Of a stretch of 38,764 nucleotides of DNA, positions 14,726 to 21,778 are shown piece by piece (position 1 is the first letter of the stretch; every line of letters begins with the position of its first letter). Under the pieces are notes generated by a model. That model had not been told where the DNA came from and did no database searches. It worked only from the letters and a program-made list of their open reading frames with translations. The DNA is from Clostridiales bacterium UBA7103 (GTDB lineage: Bacteria > Bacillota > Clostridia > Oscillospirales > Oscillospiraceae): NCBI GenBank assembly GCA_002493305.1, contig DKYJ01000021.1, forward strand, positions 45,241 to 84,004, read 5' to 3'. Both the position numbers and the translations under genes were made by a program.

Positions 14726-16318
14726 TCAATCCTTATTAAACTCTCTGAGCCTAAGCCCGTTGTTTTTCTGCAGTGCCCAGTCAACACACCATGACGAGGT
14801 GAAGAGCAGGAGGTTATTGCCCTTGAAATCCTGCACCCACTTTGTGTCACTGGTAAGGTTCAGGGCGCGGATATCTACATCCTCATTATCCACCCAGCGT
14901 ACCAGCTCATATGGCATACTGCGTCGGCGTATATCCACGCCATACTCGGTTTTGAGCCTGTACTCAAGCACCTCAAACTGCAGCACGCCAACGACGCCAA
15001 CAATGACCTCCTCCACACCGGTGAAAGGCTCATGGAATATCTGTATAGCGCCCTCCTGAGCGATCTGCATTATGCCCTTTTCAAACTGCTTGCGCTTCAT
15101 GGTGTCTATACGCTCTACCGCGGCAAAATGCTCAGGCGCAAAAGTGGGTATGCCCTCAAAGGCAACGTCCATGCCCTTCTCGCATATGGTGTCCCCGATG
15201 GAGAAAATGCCCGGATCGAACACGCCGATTATATCCCCGGCAAAGGCTTCGTCGATTATAGCGCGATCCTGAGCCATAAGCTGCTGGGGCTGGGCAAGGC
15301 GAAGAGGCTTACCGCCCTGAACATGGTAGTATTCCTTTTCCCGCTCAAAACGTCCGGAGCAGATGCGCATAAAGGCTATTCTGTCCCGGTGGGCCTTGTT
15401 CATGTTAGCCTGTATTTTGAAAACAAAAGCCGAAAAACGTTTGTCAAAGGGGTCAACAAGGCTCTCCCCGGCGCGGCGCGGCAGGGGCGGCATGGTCATT
15501 TTAAGAAAGCTCTCCAAAAACGGTTCGACCCCGAAGTTGTTGAGAGCGGAGCCAAAGAACACCGGGCTTAGCGAGCCGCTGCGCACAGCGTCCAGATCAA
15601 ACTCATATCCCGCGCCGTCCAAAAGCTCTATATCATCGGAAAGAGAGCTTCTGAGCCTTGGCCCGATAAGCTCGTCCAGTTTTTCCGTCTCGTCAAGGCG
15701 GCACTCTATGGCCTTTATGCGGCTCTGACCGCGATGAAACTCATTAAAAGCCAGTATCTCCCGCTTTTCACGGTCATAAACACCTTTAAATTCCTGCCCG
15801 CAGCCAATGGGCCAATTCATGGGATAGGTACCGATGCCAAACTCGGTTTCCAGCTCCTCCATCAGCTCATAGGGGCTGCGCGCCTCCCTGTCCAGCTTGT
15901 TTATAAAAGTAAAAATCGGGATATGGCGCATAGCGCATATCTTAAAGAGCTTTCTGGTCTGCGGCTCGATACCCTTTGCCGCATCAATGACCATAACGGC
16001 AGAATCCGCCGCCATAAGAGTGCGGTAAGTGTCCTCCGAGAAATCCTGATGTCCCGGAGTATCAAGAATATTTATGCAGTAACCCTCATACTCAAACTGC
16101 ATTACCGATGAGGTTATAGAAATACCGCGCTGCTTTTCAAGCTCCATCCAGTCGGACACGGCGTGCCTGGCTGTGGCCTTGCCCTTGACCGAACCAGCCA
16201 TCTGTATTGCTCCGCCGTAGAGAAGCAGCTTTTCAGTCAATGTTGTCTTACCGGCGTCCGGGTGGGATATGATGGCGAAGGTTCTTCTTCGCTGTATCTC
16301 CTCTGTTAATTCAGGCAT
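14726..16318 (-). CDS. prfC: peptide chain release factor 3
   Basis: A 530-aa translational GTPase. The P-loop SHPDAGKTT lies at residues 18-26; DTPGHQDFSEDTYR and FINKLDREAR are the switch II and base-recognition motifs. The long SMPYELVRWV segment near the C-terminus is typical of RF3. It recycles RF1/RF2 from the ribosome after peptide release. Length is normal (about 525-530). The open frame extends 45 codons upstream, but ATG 16318 gives the family N-terminus and is preceded by AAGGAAG 7-8 nt away. Followed by the cyclodeaminase-like gene at 12 nt spacing. Confidence 0.96.
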   Translation of the reverse strand: MPELTEEIQRRRTFAIISHPDAGKTTLTEKLLLYGGAIQMAGSVKGKATARHAVSDWMELEKQRGISITSSVMQFEYEGYCINILDTPGHQDFSEDTYRTLMAADSAVMVIDAAKGIEPQTRKLFKICAMRHIPIFTFINKLDREARSPYELMEELETEFGIGTYPMNWPIGCGQEFKGVYDREKREILAFNEFHRGQSRIKAIECRLDETEKLDELIGPRLRSSLSDDIELLDGAGYEFDLDAVRSGSLSPVFFGSALNNFGVEPFLESFLKMTMPPLPRRAGESLVDPFDKRFSAFVFKIQANMNKAHRDRIAFMRICSGRFEREKEYYHVQGGKPLRLAQPQQLMAQDRAIIDEAFAGDIIGVFDPGIFSIGDTICEKGMDVAFEGIPTFAPEHFAAVERIDTMKRKQFEKGIMQIAQEGAIQIFHEPFTGVEEVIVGVVGVLQFEVLEYRLKTEYGVDIRRRSMPYELVRWVDNEDVDIRALNLTSDTKWVQDFKGNNLLLFTSSWCVDWALQKNNGLRLREFNKD

Positions 16319-16355
16319 ATTCAACTTCCTTAAATTACTGTATTTTAACTTATTT

Positions 16356-16385
16356 ATGTTACCACATTTTCCCGCATATTGTAAA
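16356..16385 (-). promoter_or_regulatory. possible prfC promoter
   Basis: TTTACA (16380-16385) and TAACAT (16356-16361) with an 18-bp spacer on the minus strand. A moderate match, located 38 bp upstream of the prfC start in the divergent gap with cotJ. Confidence 0.4.
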
Positions 16386-16470
16386 GCCCTTTGTGGCGCT
16401 GTAACCAGCGAGTGCTGCGGCGCATAGTATGCAGTGTGGGCAGCCAACACCATAATACGGAGGAATCAAC

Positions 16471-16911
16471 TTGGACAAAAACAACAATAACAGCTACCGC
16501 TACGGCTCTCTGCCGGAGAAAGCACCCCTTGCCGCTGCCTATGTCCCCATGCAGCAGGGTGTCACTCCTTATTATGAGCCAGATGAGGCACTCTCCGCCG
16601 GTACGCTTTTCCCGGGGCTTGATTTGCCCTTTATGGATATTATTAACCCAAAACTCAAAAGCACTCCTTTGACTGAGATGATGGCAATAGATTTTGTTGC
16701 CGATGAGCTGGAGTTGTATCTGGATAATCACTGTCAGGACAAAGAGGCCTTCGCCCTGTACCAGACATTTCTGTCCTTGCGCAAGGAGGCCCGTGAGCGC
16801 TATGTAAAGCTCTGCGGCCCGGTGACTCAGGAGGATATGCTGTGCATGGATCGCTACGCCTGGCTTGACAATCCCTGGCCCTGGGATTATCAGCCCCAGA
16901 TGGAGGTATAA
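16471..16911 (+). CDS. fused CotJA-CotJB spore coat protein
   Basis: A 146-aa protein that joins two families normally encoded separately. Residues 20-60 (AYVPMQQGVTPYYEPDEALS, then AGTLFPGLDLPF) match CotJA. Residues 66-146 (AIDFVADELELYLDNH, DKEAFALYQTF, RKEARERYVKLCGP, WLDNPWPWDY) match CotJB over its whole length. The Cot J proteins form part of the inner spore coat and are deposited with CotJC. The start codon is TTG at 16471 with GGAGG 7 nt upstream. cotJC begins 3 nt after its stop. The promoter is presumably a mother-cell sigma (E or K) type; a CATAGTAT box at 16423-16430 is only a weak candidate. Confidence 0.85.
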   Translation: MDKNNNNSYRYGSLPEKAPLAAAYVPMQQGVTPYYEPDEALSAGTLFPGLDLPFMDIINPKLKSTPLTEMMAIDFVADELELYLDNHCQDKEAFALYQTFLSLRKEARERYVKLCGPVTQEDMLCMDRYAWLDNPWPWDYQPQMEV

Positions 16912-16914
16912 GAG

Positions 16915-17511
16915 ATGTTTGTATATGAAAAGAAGCTCCAGTACCCTGTTAAGATAAAAAACACAAACCCTGCCCTTGCCAAATTCATTATAAGCCAATA
17001 TGGCGGCCCTGACGGCGAGCTCGGCGCTTCCCTTCGCTATCTAAGCCAGCGCTACTCAATGCCATATCCAGAGCTGAAGGGTCTTCTGACGGATATTGGC
17101 ACAGAAGAGCTTGGGCATCTTGAGATGATAGGCGCTATCGTTCATCAGCTGACAAGAGACATGAGCATTGAGGAGATAAAGCGCGCCGGATTTGACACTT
17201 ACTTTGTGGATCGCACCGCCGGAGTGTATCCCACAGCTGCCTCTGGTTTCCCCTGGAGCGCTGCCAGCATGGCGGTCAAGGGTGATGTTATCGCTGATTT
17301 GAACGAAGATCTCGCGGCAGAGCAAAAGGCCCGTGTGACCTATGACAATATCCTCCGCCTGAGCGATGACCCCGATGTGAACAATGTTATCCGCTTCCTG
17401 CGCGAGCGGGAGGTTGTCCATTACCAGCGCTTTGGTGAGGGGCTGCGTCTTGCTCTTGAAAAAATGAATCAGAAAAATATTTACGCGGTGAATCCCGCTT
17501 TCGATAAGTAA
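16915..17511 (+). CDS. cotJC: spore coat protein CotJC, manganese catalase family
   Basis: A 198-aa ferritin-like four-helix protein related to dimanganese catalases. Recognisable are LSQRYSMPYPELKGLLTDIGTEELGHLEMI, where Glu and His residues (EELGH) supply metal ligands, and the later pair in LREREVVHYQRFGEGL. CotJC is a spore coat component and a probable manganese catalase. Length is typical (about 190-200). The ATG follows GGAGGT embedded in the last codons of the upstream cotJAB ORF, so the two are translated together, and a strong terminator follows. The pair sits divergent to prfC. Confidence 0.95.
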   Translation: MFVYEKKLQYPVKIKNTNPALAKFIISQYGGPDGELGASLRYLSQRYSMPYPELKGLLTDIGTEELGHLEMIGAIVHQLTRDMSIEEIKRAGFDTYFVDRTAGVYPTAASGFPWSAASMAVKGDVIADLNEDLAAEQKARVTYDNILRLSDDPDVNNVIRFLREREVVHYQRFGEGLRLALEKMNQKNIYAVNPAFDK

Positions 17512-17520
17512 AACAGAATA

Positions 17521-17555
17521 CGCCGCCGGGAGCTTTCCCGGCGGCGCGAGTTTTT
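17521..17555 (+). terminator. terminator after cotJC
   Basis: An 11-bp GC-rich hairpin (CGCCGCCGGGA 17521-17531 / TCCCGGCGGCG 17536-17546, loop GCTT) followed by CGAGTTTTT. On the minus strand the same hairpin is followed by TATTCTGTTTT, so it may also stop transcription from the converging permease gene. Confidence 0.93.
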
Positions 17556-17581
17556 CCAGACTGAAATCAAAACACCTTTAT

Positions 17582-18895
17582 TCAGCCCACAATGAAGTAG
17601 ATGATCATCAGAACACAGATGAGATACATGATGGGATGTATCTCTTTTGCACGGCCCTTGCAGAGCTTTGCAATGACATGCACAATGATGCCGGCGCCCA
17701 TACCATTGGTGATACTGCCGGTGAAAGCGGTGAACATGAGCATAACGCAGGGTCCGATGCACTCGTCAAACTCAGAGAAATCAATATCGCCGAAGCCCTT
17801 GAGCATGAGGAAACCAACATAAATGAGGGCGGGGCCGGTGGCGCAGGAGGGAATGGCTACAAACAGCGGGGCAAGAAAAACGGTGAGCAGGAACATGATG
17901 CCGGTGGTCATGGAAGTAAGACCTGTGCGGCCGCCCGCCTCAACACCGGAAGTAGACTCAACATATGTGGTGATCGTTGTGTTGCCGGTCAGTGCGCCGA
18001 CACATGTGCCGATAGCGTCAACGAGGAAGGGGCGCTCGATGCCGGGGAGGTTGCCGTTTTCATCGAGCATACCGGCGCGGTTGCCAACGGCAAGCACAGT
18101 GCCGAGCGTGGAGAAAAAGTCACCAAAGAAGCAGACGAAAATAAGAATAAGTCCGCTTGCCGTGAACACGCCGTGGAAGTCAAGATTGAAGATAACGTTG
18201 CCGAGAGTGGAGAAATCAGGCACGGAGGCGACGGCGCTCAGCTTGGTTACGCCAAGAGGGATGCCCGCAAGAGTGATGACGATGATGCTGATGAGAATGG
18301 CGCCGTTTACCTTCAGGGTATTGAGCACGATGATAAGGACAAGCCCGGCAATAGCAAGCAGCACTGCTGGATCAGCAAGATTTCCCATGGAAATGCCGTT
18401 TGCGAAGGAGCCGATGCCTGAATCCTTGAAGCCCAGATATGCGATAAAGAAGCCAATGGAAGCGGAAATGGCGATCTTGATGTTCTTGGGAATGACGCGG
18501 ACGATGAGTTCACGCAGGCCAAGCACGGTCAGCAGGACAAAAACAATGCCGGAGACAAGAACTATGGCCATTGCGCTGCCGAAGCTGATAACCTGGGACT
18601 GAATCAGTGCGCCAAGCACGAAGTTGGAGCCCATACCGGTGGAAAGCGCGAAGGGGAGGTTGGTGTAAAAGCTCATGAGCAGGGTTATGAGCCCGGACAC
18701 CAGTGCGCAGGAGATCATGATGGCGGATTTGGTGATTATAACACCGTTTGCATCTGTGATGAACTGCTCACCGCCGCAGATGGCGGCAGGCTGTACGGCG
18801 AGGACATAGGCCATCGTCATAAAAGTGGTAAGGCCGGCAATGATCTCCGTCTTTACATTGGTGCTGCGATCACCAAGCTTGAAAAATGACTTCAT
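17582..18895 (-). CDS. pbuG: purine permease, NCS2/AzgA-PbuG type
   Basis: A 437-aa polytopic membrane protein. The N-terminal segment FKLGDRSTNVKTEIIAGLTTFMTMAYVLAVQP is the AzgA/PbuG hallmark, followed by FALSTGMGSNFVLGALIQ and TTYVESTSGVEAGGRTGLTS further on. The family imports hypoxanthine, guanine or adenine with protons. Length is typical (about 430-440). AAAGGAG stands 5-7 nt before the ATG. It lies 32 nt downstream of adenine deaminase, and the two are under the purine riboswitch, so it most likely brings in the adenine or hypoxanthine handled by the deaminase. Which base is transported cannot be told from sequence. Confidence 0.93.
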   Translation of the reverse strand: MKSFFKLGDRSTNVKTEIIAGLTTFMTMAYVLAVQPAAICGGEQFITDANGVIITKSAIMISCALVSGLITLLMSFYTNLPFALSTGMGSNFVLGALIQSQVISFGSAMAIVLVSGIVFVLLTVLGLRELIVRVIPKNIKIAISASIGFFIAYLGFKDSGIGSFANGISMGNLADPAVLLAIAGLVLIIVLNTLKVNGAILISIIVITLAGIPLGVTKLSAVASVPDFSTLGNVIFNLDFHGVFTASGLILIFVCFFGDFFSTLGTVLAVGNRAGMLDENGNLPGIERPFLVDAIGTCVGALTGNTTITTYVESTSGVEAGGRTGLTSMTTGIMFLLTVFLAPLFVAIPSCATGPALIYVGFLMLKGFGDIDFSEFDECIGPCVMLMFTAFTGSITNGMGAGIIVHVIAKLCKGRAKEIHPIMYLICVLMIIYFIVG

Positions 18896-18927
18896 TTTCT
18901 TCTCCTTTTCTCTCTGCTGTCTTTTTC

Positions 18928-20706
18928 TTACTTTATATCAGCAAATACGGGGACAAAAGTCTGGTCGGCACCATTGACAAGTCCCATATCTGTGATAACA
19001 ACGCTGGGCAGAACAGGCAGGGCAATCACAGCGCTGGCAAGCAAAGTGAGCTTTCCGCCGCTGATAGCATCGACCGTGTTCTGCACCTTTTCAATTTCCG
19101 CGGCAACCTCTTCACAGGGCTTCTGGCTCATAAGTCCTGCCGCCGACAGTGTAACGTGCTCCTCTCTGCCCTCGCTCACCGCGCATACACCGCCGCCGCA
19201 GGCACGCAGGGTTTCTGCTGCAAGGATCGCATCATTGGTATCGCGATAGCAGACGGTGAGGTTGTGGCTGTCGTGAGAAATGGTGGAGGCAAGTGCTCCT
19301 CTGTCAAGGCCAAAGTCCCTGTACACGGCGATTGTCTTTCCACCGAGGCCATAGCGGTTAGCGCAGCAGACGAAGATAAGCGTGGGATCGGCACTTATAT
19401 CGACCTTGCCGTCTGTGACAGGCAGTTCGGTAGGCACGACCTGACGCAGGATACGGCTGCCGGGAATGGGGGTCATAACATTAACCGAAATGCTGCTGCC
19501 GGTATAGTCATCGGGGACACGCAGCTCAAAATCCGCTGCGCTGCTGAGCTGTGGAATGTTTACGGTGTTGGGCAGGTCATAGGGCTCACCCATGCTGTCA
19601 CCACCAAGATATTCGCCGTTTTCAGCCACAAGCTCTCCCTCGACGAACACCGCTTTGGGGCGGCTGCCGTCAAAAGCATCCACAAGCTGGATATCGGCAA
19701 TGTAACCAGGGGCAATGATGCCGAGATCTTTGAAGCCGTACTCACGTGCGGCGTTCATAGTTGCCAGCTTTATGACCTCCTTGCCGTCAAGCCCGGAGGC
19801 GACTGCCTTACCGACCACTTTGTTGATGTGACCCACGGTGAGCAGGTCCTTTGCGTGCACATCGTCGGTACAGATGGAGACAAAATCACGCCATGGCATG
19901 TTCTTGCAGCCGTCAACAAGAAAGTCCAGATTATCAATAAGGGAGCTTGCGCGCAGGTTAATATGCATACCGGCTCGGAGCTTATTGACCACTTCTTCCG
20001 CACTGACGCTTTCATGATCGGATTGGGGGCCGCCGATAAGGTACGCGGCAAGCGCACGTCCGGAGCAGTACGGAGCGTGACCCTGAAGGTACATACCGCG
20101 CTTTTCGCCCTCATCAATGATGGAGTGCATACGCTCCACATCGTTAATAACGCCCACATAGTCCATGATTTCCGCAATGCCGACAACGCCGTCCATATCC
20201 AGAATACGGCCGACCTCTTCAGCTCCGAAGGACGCGCCGGCATTTTCGATGCTTGGCACAGCGGGCACGCAGGAGGGAGCCAGCACATACTGGCGCAGCT
20301 TTGACTTTTTGGCGTTTTCAAGCATGAACTCAACGCCCTCAACACCCATTACATTTCCTATCTCGTGGGGGTCGGTACAGATGGTGGTAGTCCCCCAGGG
20401 CAAAATGGCGCGGGAGAGGTTTTCGGGGATCATCATGGTGCTCTCCACATGCATATGGGTGTCTATAAAGCCGGGGATGAGGTATCTGCCTTCACCGTCA
20501 TAGTAGCTTTTGGAAGGAAGCGCGGCTTCCTGCCCTTCTTCTCTGACCAAAACGACAAAACCGTCCAGTATATCAACACTGGCCGGATACACTTCGCCTG
20601 TTATTACGTTGAAAAACTGTACATTACCTATGGTAAGATCGCAGGGGATCTTACCGAGGGCAGCCTGAATGAGACGAGAGCGATCTTTGGTCTTAGTTGT
20701 GCGCAT
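18928..20706 (-). CDS. ade: adenine deaminase
   Basis: A 592-aa amidohydrolase-fold enzyme. The metal motif DTHMHVESTM and the family-specific DPHEIGNVMGVEG lie in the first quarter. Further metal-site segments are QGHAPYCSG and SICTDDVHAKDLL, and the C-terminal Adenine_deam_C domain includes ISHDSHNLTV. It converts adenine to hypoxanthine plus ammonia for purine salvage. Length is normal (about 580-600). The ATG follows GGGGGAG at 6-8 nt. First gene of a two-gene unit with the purine permease, preceded by a riboswitch terminator only 28 nt upstream. Confidence 0.96.
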   Translation of the reverse strand: MRTTKTKDRSRLIQAALGKIPCDLTIGNVQFFNVITGEVYPASVDILDGFVVLVREEGQEAALPSKSYYDGEGRYLIPGFIDTHMHVESTMMIPENLSRAILPWGTTTICTDPHEIGNVMGVEGVEFMLENAKKSKLRQYVLAPSCVPAVPSIENAGASFGAEEVGRILDMDGVVGIAEIMDYVGVINDVERMHSIIDEGEKRGMYLQGHAPYCSGRALAAYLIGGPQSDHESVSAEEVVNKLRAGMHINLRASSLIDNLDFLVDGCKNMPWRDFVSICTDDVHAKDLLTVGHINKVVGKAVASGLDGKEVIKLATMNAAREYGFKDLGIIAPGYIADIQLVDAFDGSRPKAVFVEGELVAENGEYLGGDSMGEPYDLPNTVNIPQLSSAADFELRVPDDYTGSSISVNVMTPIPGSRILRQVVPTELPVTDGKVDISADPTLIFVCCANRYGLGGKTIAVYRDFGLDRGALASTISHDSHNLTVCYRDTNDAILAAETLRACGGGVCAVSEGREEHVTLSAAGLMSQKPCEEVAAEIEKVQNTVDAISGGKLTLLASAVIALPVLPSVVITDMGLVNGADQTFVPVFADIK

Positions 20707-20733
20707 AACTTCTCCCCCTGAAAAAAGATTTGT

Positions 20734-20766
20734 AAATAAAAAACGGCAGAGATCAAATCTCTACCG
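20734..20766 (-). terminator. riboswitch expression-platform terminator
   Basis: CGGTAGAGAT (20757-20766), TTG, ATCTCTGCCG (20744-20753) then TTTTTTATTT on the minus strand. A 10-bp hairpin with one G-U-type mismatch position and a long U run, ending just before the adenine deaminase ribosome binding site. Confidence 0.9.
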
Positions 20767-20869
20767 GAAAAGCAAAGCCCGCACAGGAAAACCAAAACGC
20801 CGGACTACCCCGCAATACTGCGGTTCAGTTCGACTTAGATCAATTTTATGCTGTGCGCAAAGCCTTGTG

Positions 20870-20947
20870 ATCACGGTAGTCGGGCAATTCAAGGGCTGCC
20901 CGGTAGAGACGCGGGGCCCATATGACTTCCCCGCCTATACCTGCGAT
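20870..20947 (-). promoter_or_regulatory. purine riboswitch aptamer, guanine-type
   Basis: The minus strand shows the purine aptamer core: GGTATAG (P1 and J1/2), a P2 stem GCGGGG/CCCCGC with CATATGG in its loop, the J2/3 sequence GTCTCTACC, a P3 stem GGGCA/TGCCC, then GACTACC closing P1. The base at the ligand-pairing position (the C of GACTA, C74 in xpt numbering) is C, which marks guanine/hypoxanthine rather than adenine binding. The P2 loop (12 nt) and P3 loop (8-10 nt) are longer than the usual 7 nt. The 100 nt between aptamer and terminator also contain a CCGCA/TGCGG hairpin (20810-20823). Confidence 0.93.
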
Positions 20948-20963
20948 ATTTCTTTATGTGTTG

Positions 20964-20992
20964 ATTATATCCGCTTTTGTCGAAATTTGCAA
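20964..20992 (-). promoter_or_regulatory. sigma-A promoter of the riboswitch-ade-pbuG unit
   Basis: TTGCAA (20987-20992) and TATAAT (20964-20969), 17 bp apart, on the minus strand, about 10 nt upstream of the aptamer. The remaining stretch to 21139 is AT-rich and I see no gene in it. Confidence 0.82.
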
Positions 20993-21139
20993 TTATTAAG
21001 AACCCACGAAAAAGCGCTGCACTTCCACCGAGCATATATACATTTTGATGAAATAACCAAAAATTGACCGAAAAAATATACATGTTCAACAAAATCATCC
21101 GGTTTTTGGCCAATATCCGAATGACGGGCGTGATATGGA

Positions 21140-21168
21140 TTGCTCTTTTGATGGCATCGGTATAAAAT
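21140..21168 (+). promoter_or_regulatory. sigma-A promoter of the DNA glycosylase gene
   Basis: TTGCTC (21140-21145) and TAAAAT (21163-21168), 17 bp apart, on the plus strand, 26 bp before the ATG. The AGGAGG ribosome binding site follows at 21181-21186. Confidence 0.65.
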
Positions 21169-21194
21169 AGAGTACACTTTAGGAGGCGGCAGGA

Positions 21195-21689
21195 ATGGAA
21201 TATAAACATCTCAGCCATGGCTTTGGCCCGATATATGACGAGCGCTCACGTGTTCTCATTTTGGGCAGCTTTCCATCGGTCAAGTCCCGGGAGGAGAATT
21301 TTTATTATGGCCACGCGCAAAATCGCTTCTGGCCGCTTATGGCCCGCCTGCTTGACGCTCCGCTGCCAAGTGACCGGGCTGAAAAGTGTGCTCTGATGCT
21401 CGCTCACGGGATCGCGCTGTGGGACGTTATCGAGGAATGCGATATTTCCGGCTCAGCGGACAGCAGCATAAAAAATGCGGTGCCAACTGATGTAAGGCGC
21501 GTTCTCAATAAGGCGGAGATACAGGGGATATACTGCAACGGCGCTCTCGCGTACAAGCTCTATATGCAAAAGCTTTACCCCCTCTGCGGTATCGAAGCCG
21601 TAAAACTCCCGTCAACAAGCCCCGCAAACGCCGCGTTTTCCGTGGAGCGGCTTTATACCCAATGGCGGCAGATTTTGGATAAGCTTTAA
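21195..21689 (+). CDS. DNA-deoxyinosine glycosylase (UDG superfamily)
   Basis: A 164-aa member of the uracil-DNA glycosylase superfamily. LILGSFPSVKSREENFYYGHAQNRFW (about 19-44) provides the catalytic-pocket motif of the family 6 hypoxanthine-DNA glycosylases, and LPSTSPANAAF near the C-terminus is the DNA-contacting second motif. It removes hypoxanthine formed by adenine deamination from DNA. Monocistronic: own promoter, AGGAGG site 8 nt before the ATG, and a strong terminator. It lies divergent to adenine deaminase. That is a thematic coincidence (free base versus DNA base deamination) and no co-regulation is evident. Confidence 0.9.
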   Translation: MEYKHLSHGFGPIYDERSRVLILGSFPSVKSREENFYYGHAQNRFWPLMARLLDAPLPSDRAEKCALMLAHGIALWDVIEECDISGSADSSIKNAVPTDVRRVLNKAEIQGIYCNGALAYKLYMQKLYPLCGIEAVKLPSTSPANAAFSVERLYTQWRQILDKL

Positions 21690-21737
21690 GCGGCAATTGA
21701 GTTGAAATGCTGATAGAGATGTTTTAACAGCGCAGAA

Positions 21738-21766
21738 GGGCGGCAGATCACTCTGCCGCCCTTTTT
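21738..21766 (+). terminator. terminator between glycosylase and ligA
   Basis: GGGCGGCAGA (21738-21747) / TCTGCCGCCC (21752-21761), loop TCAC, followed by TTTTT. Strong on the plus strand. The same hairpin could slow converging ligA transcripts, though the minus strand lacks a proper U tract. Confidence 0.93.
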
Positions 21767-21778
21767 CTGTTCTCTACA

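Noticed and set aside
17636..18602. Two overlapping plus-strand ORFs of about 260 aa opposite the purine permease
   Set aside because: They are low-complexity antisense frames of a conserved membrane protein gene, without start signals.
18886..20304. A 472-aa plus-strand ORF opposite adenine deaminase
   Set aside because: Antisense shadow of a complete, motif-verified enzyme.
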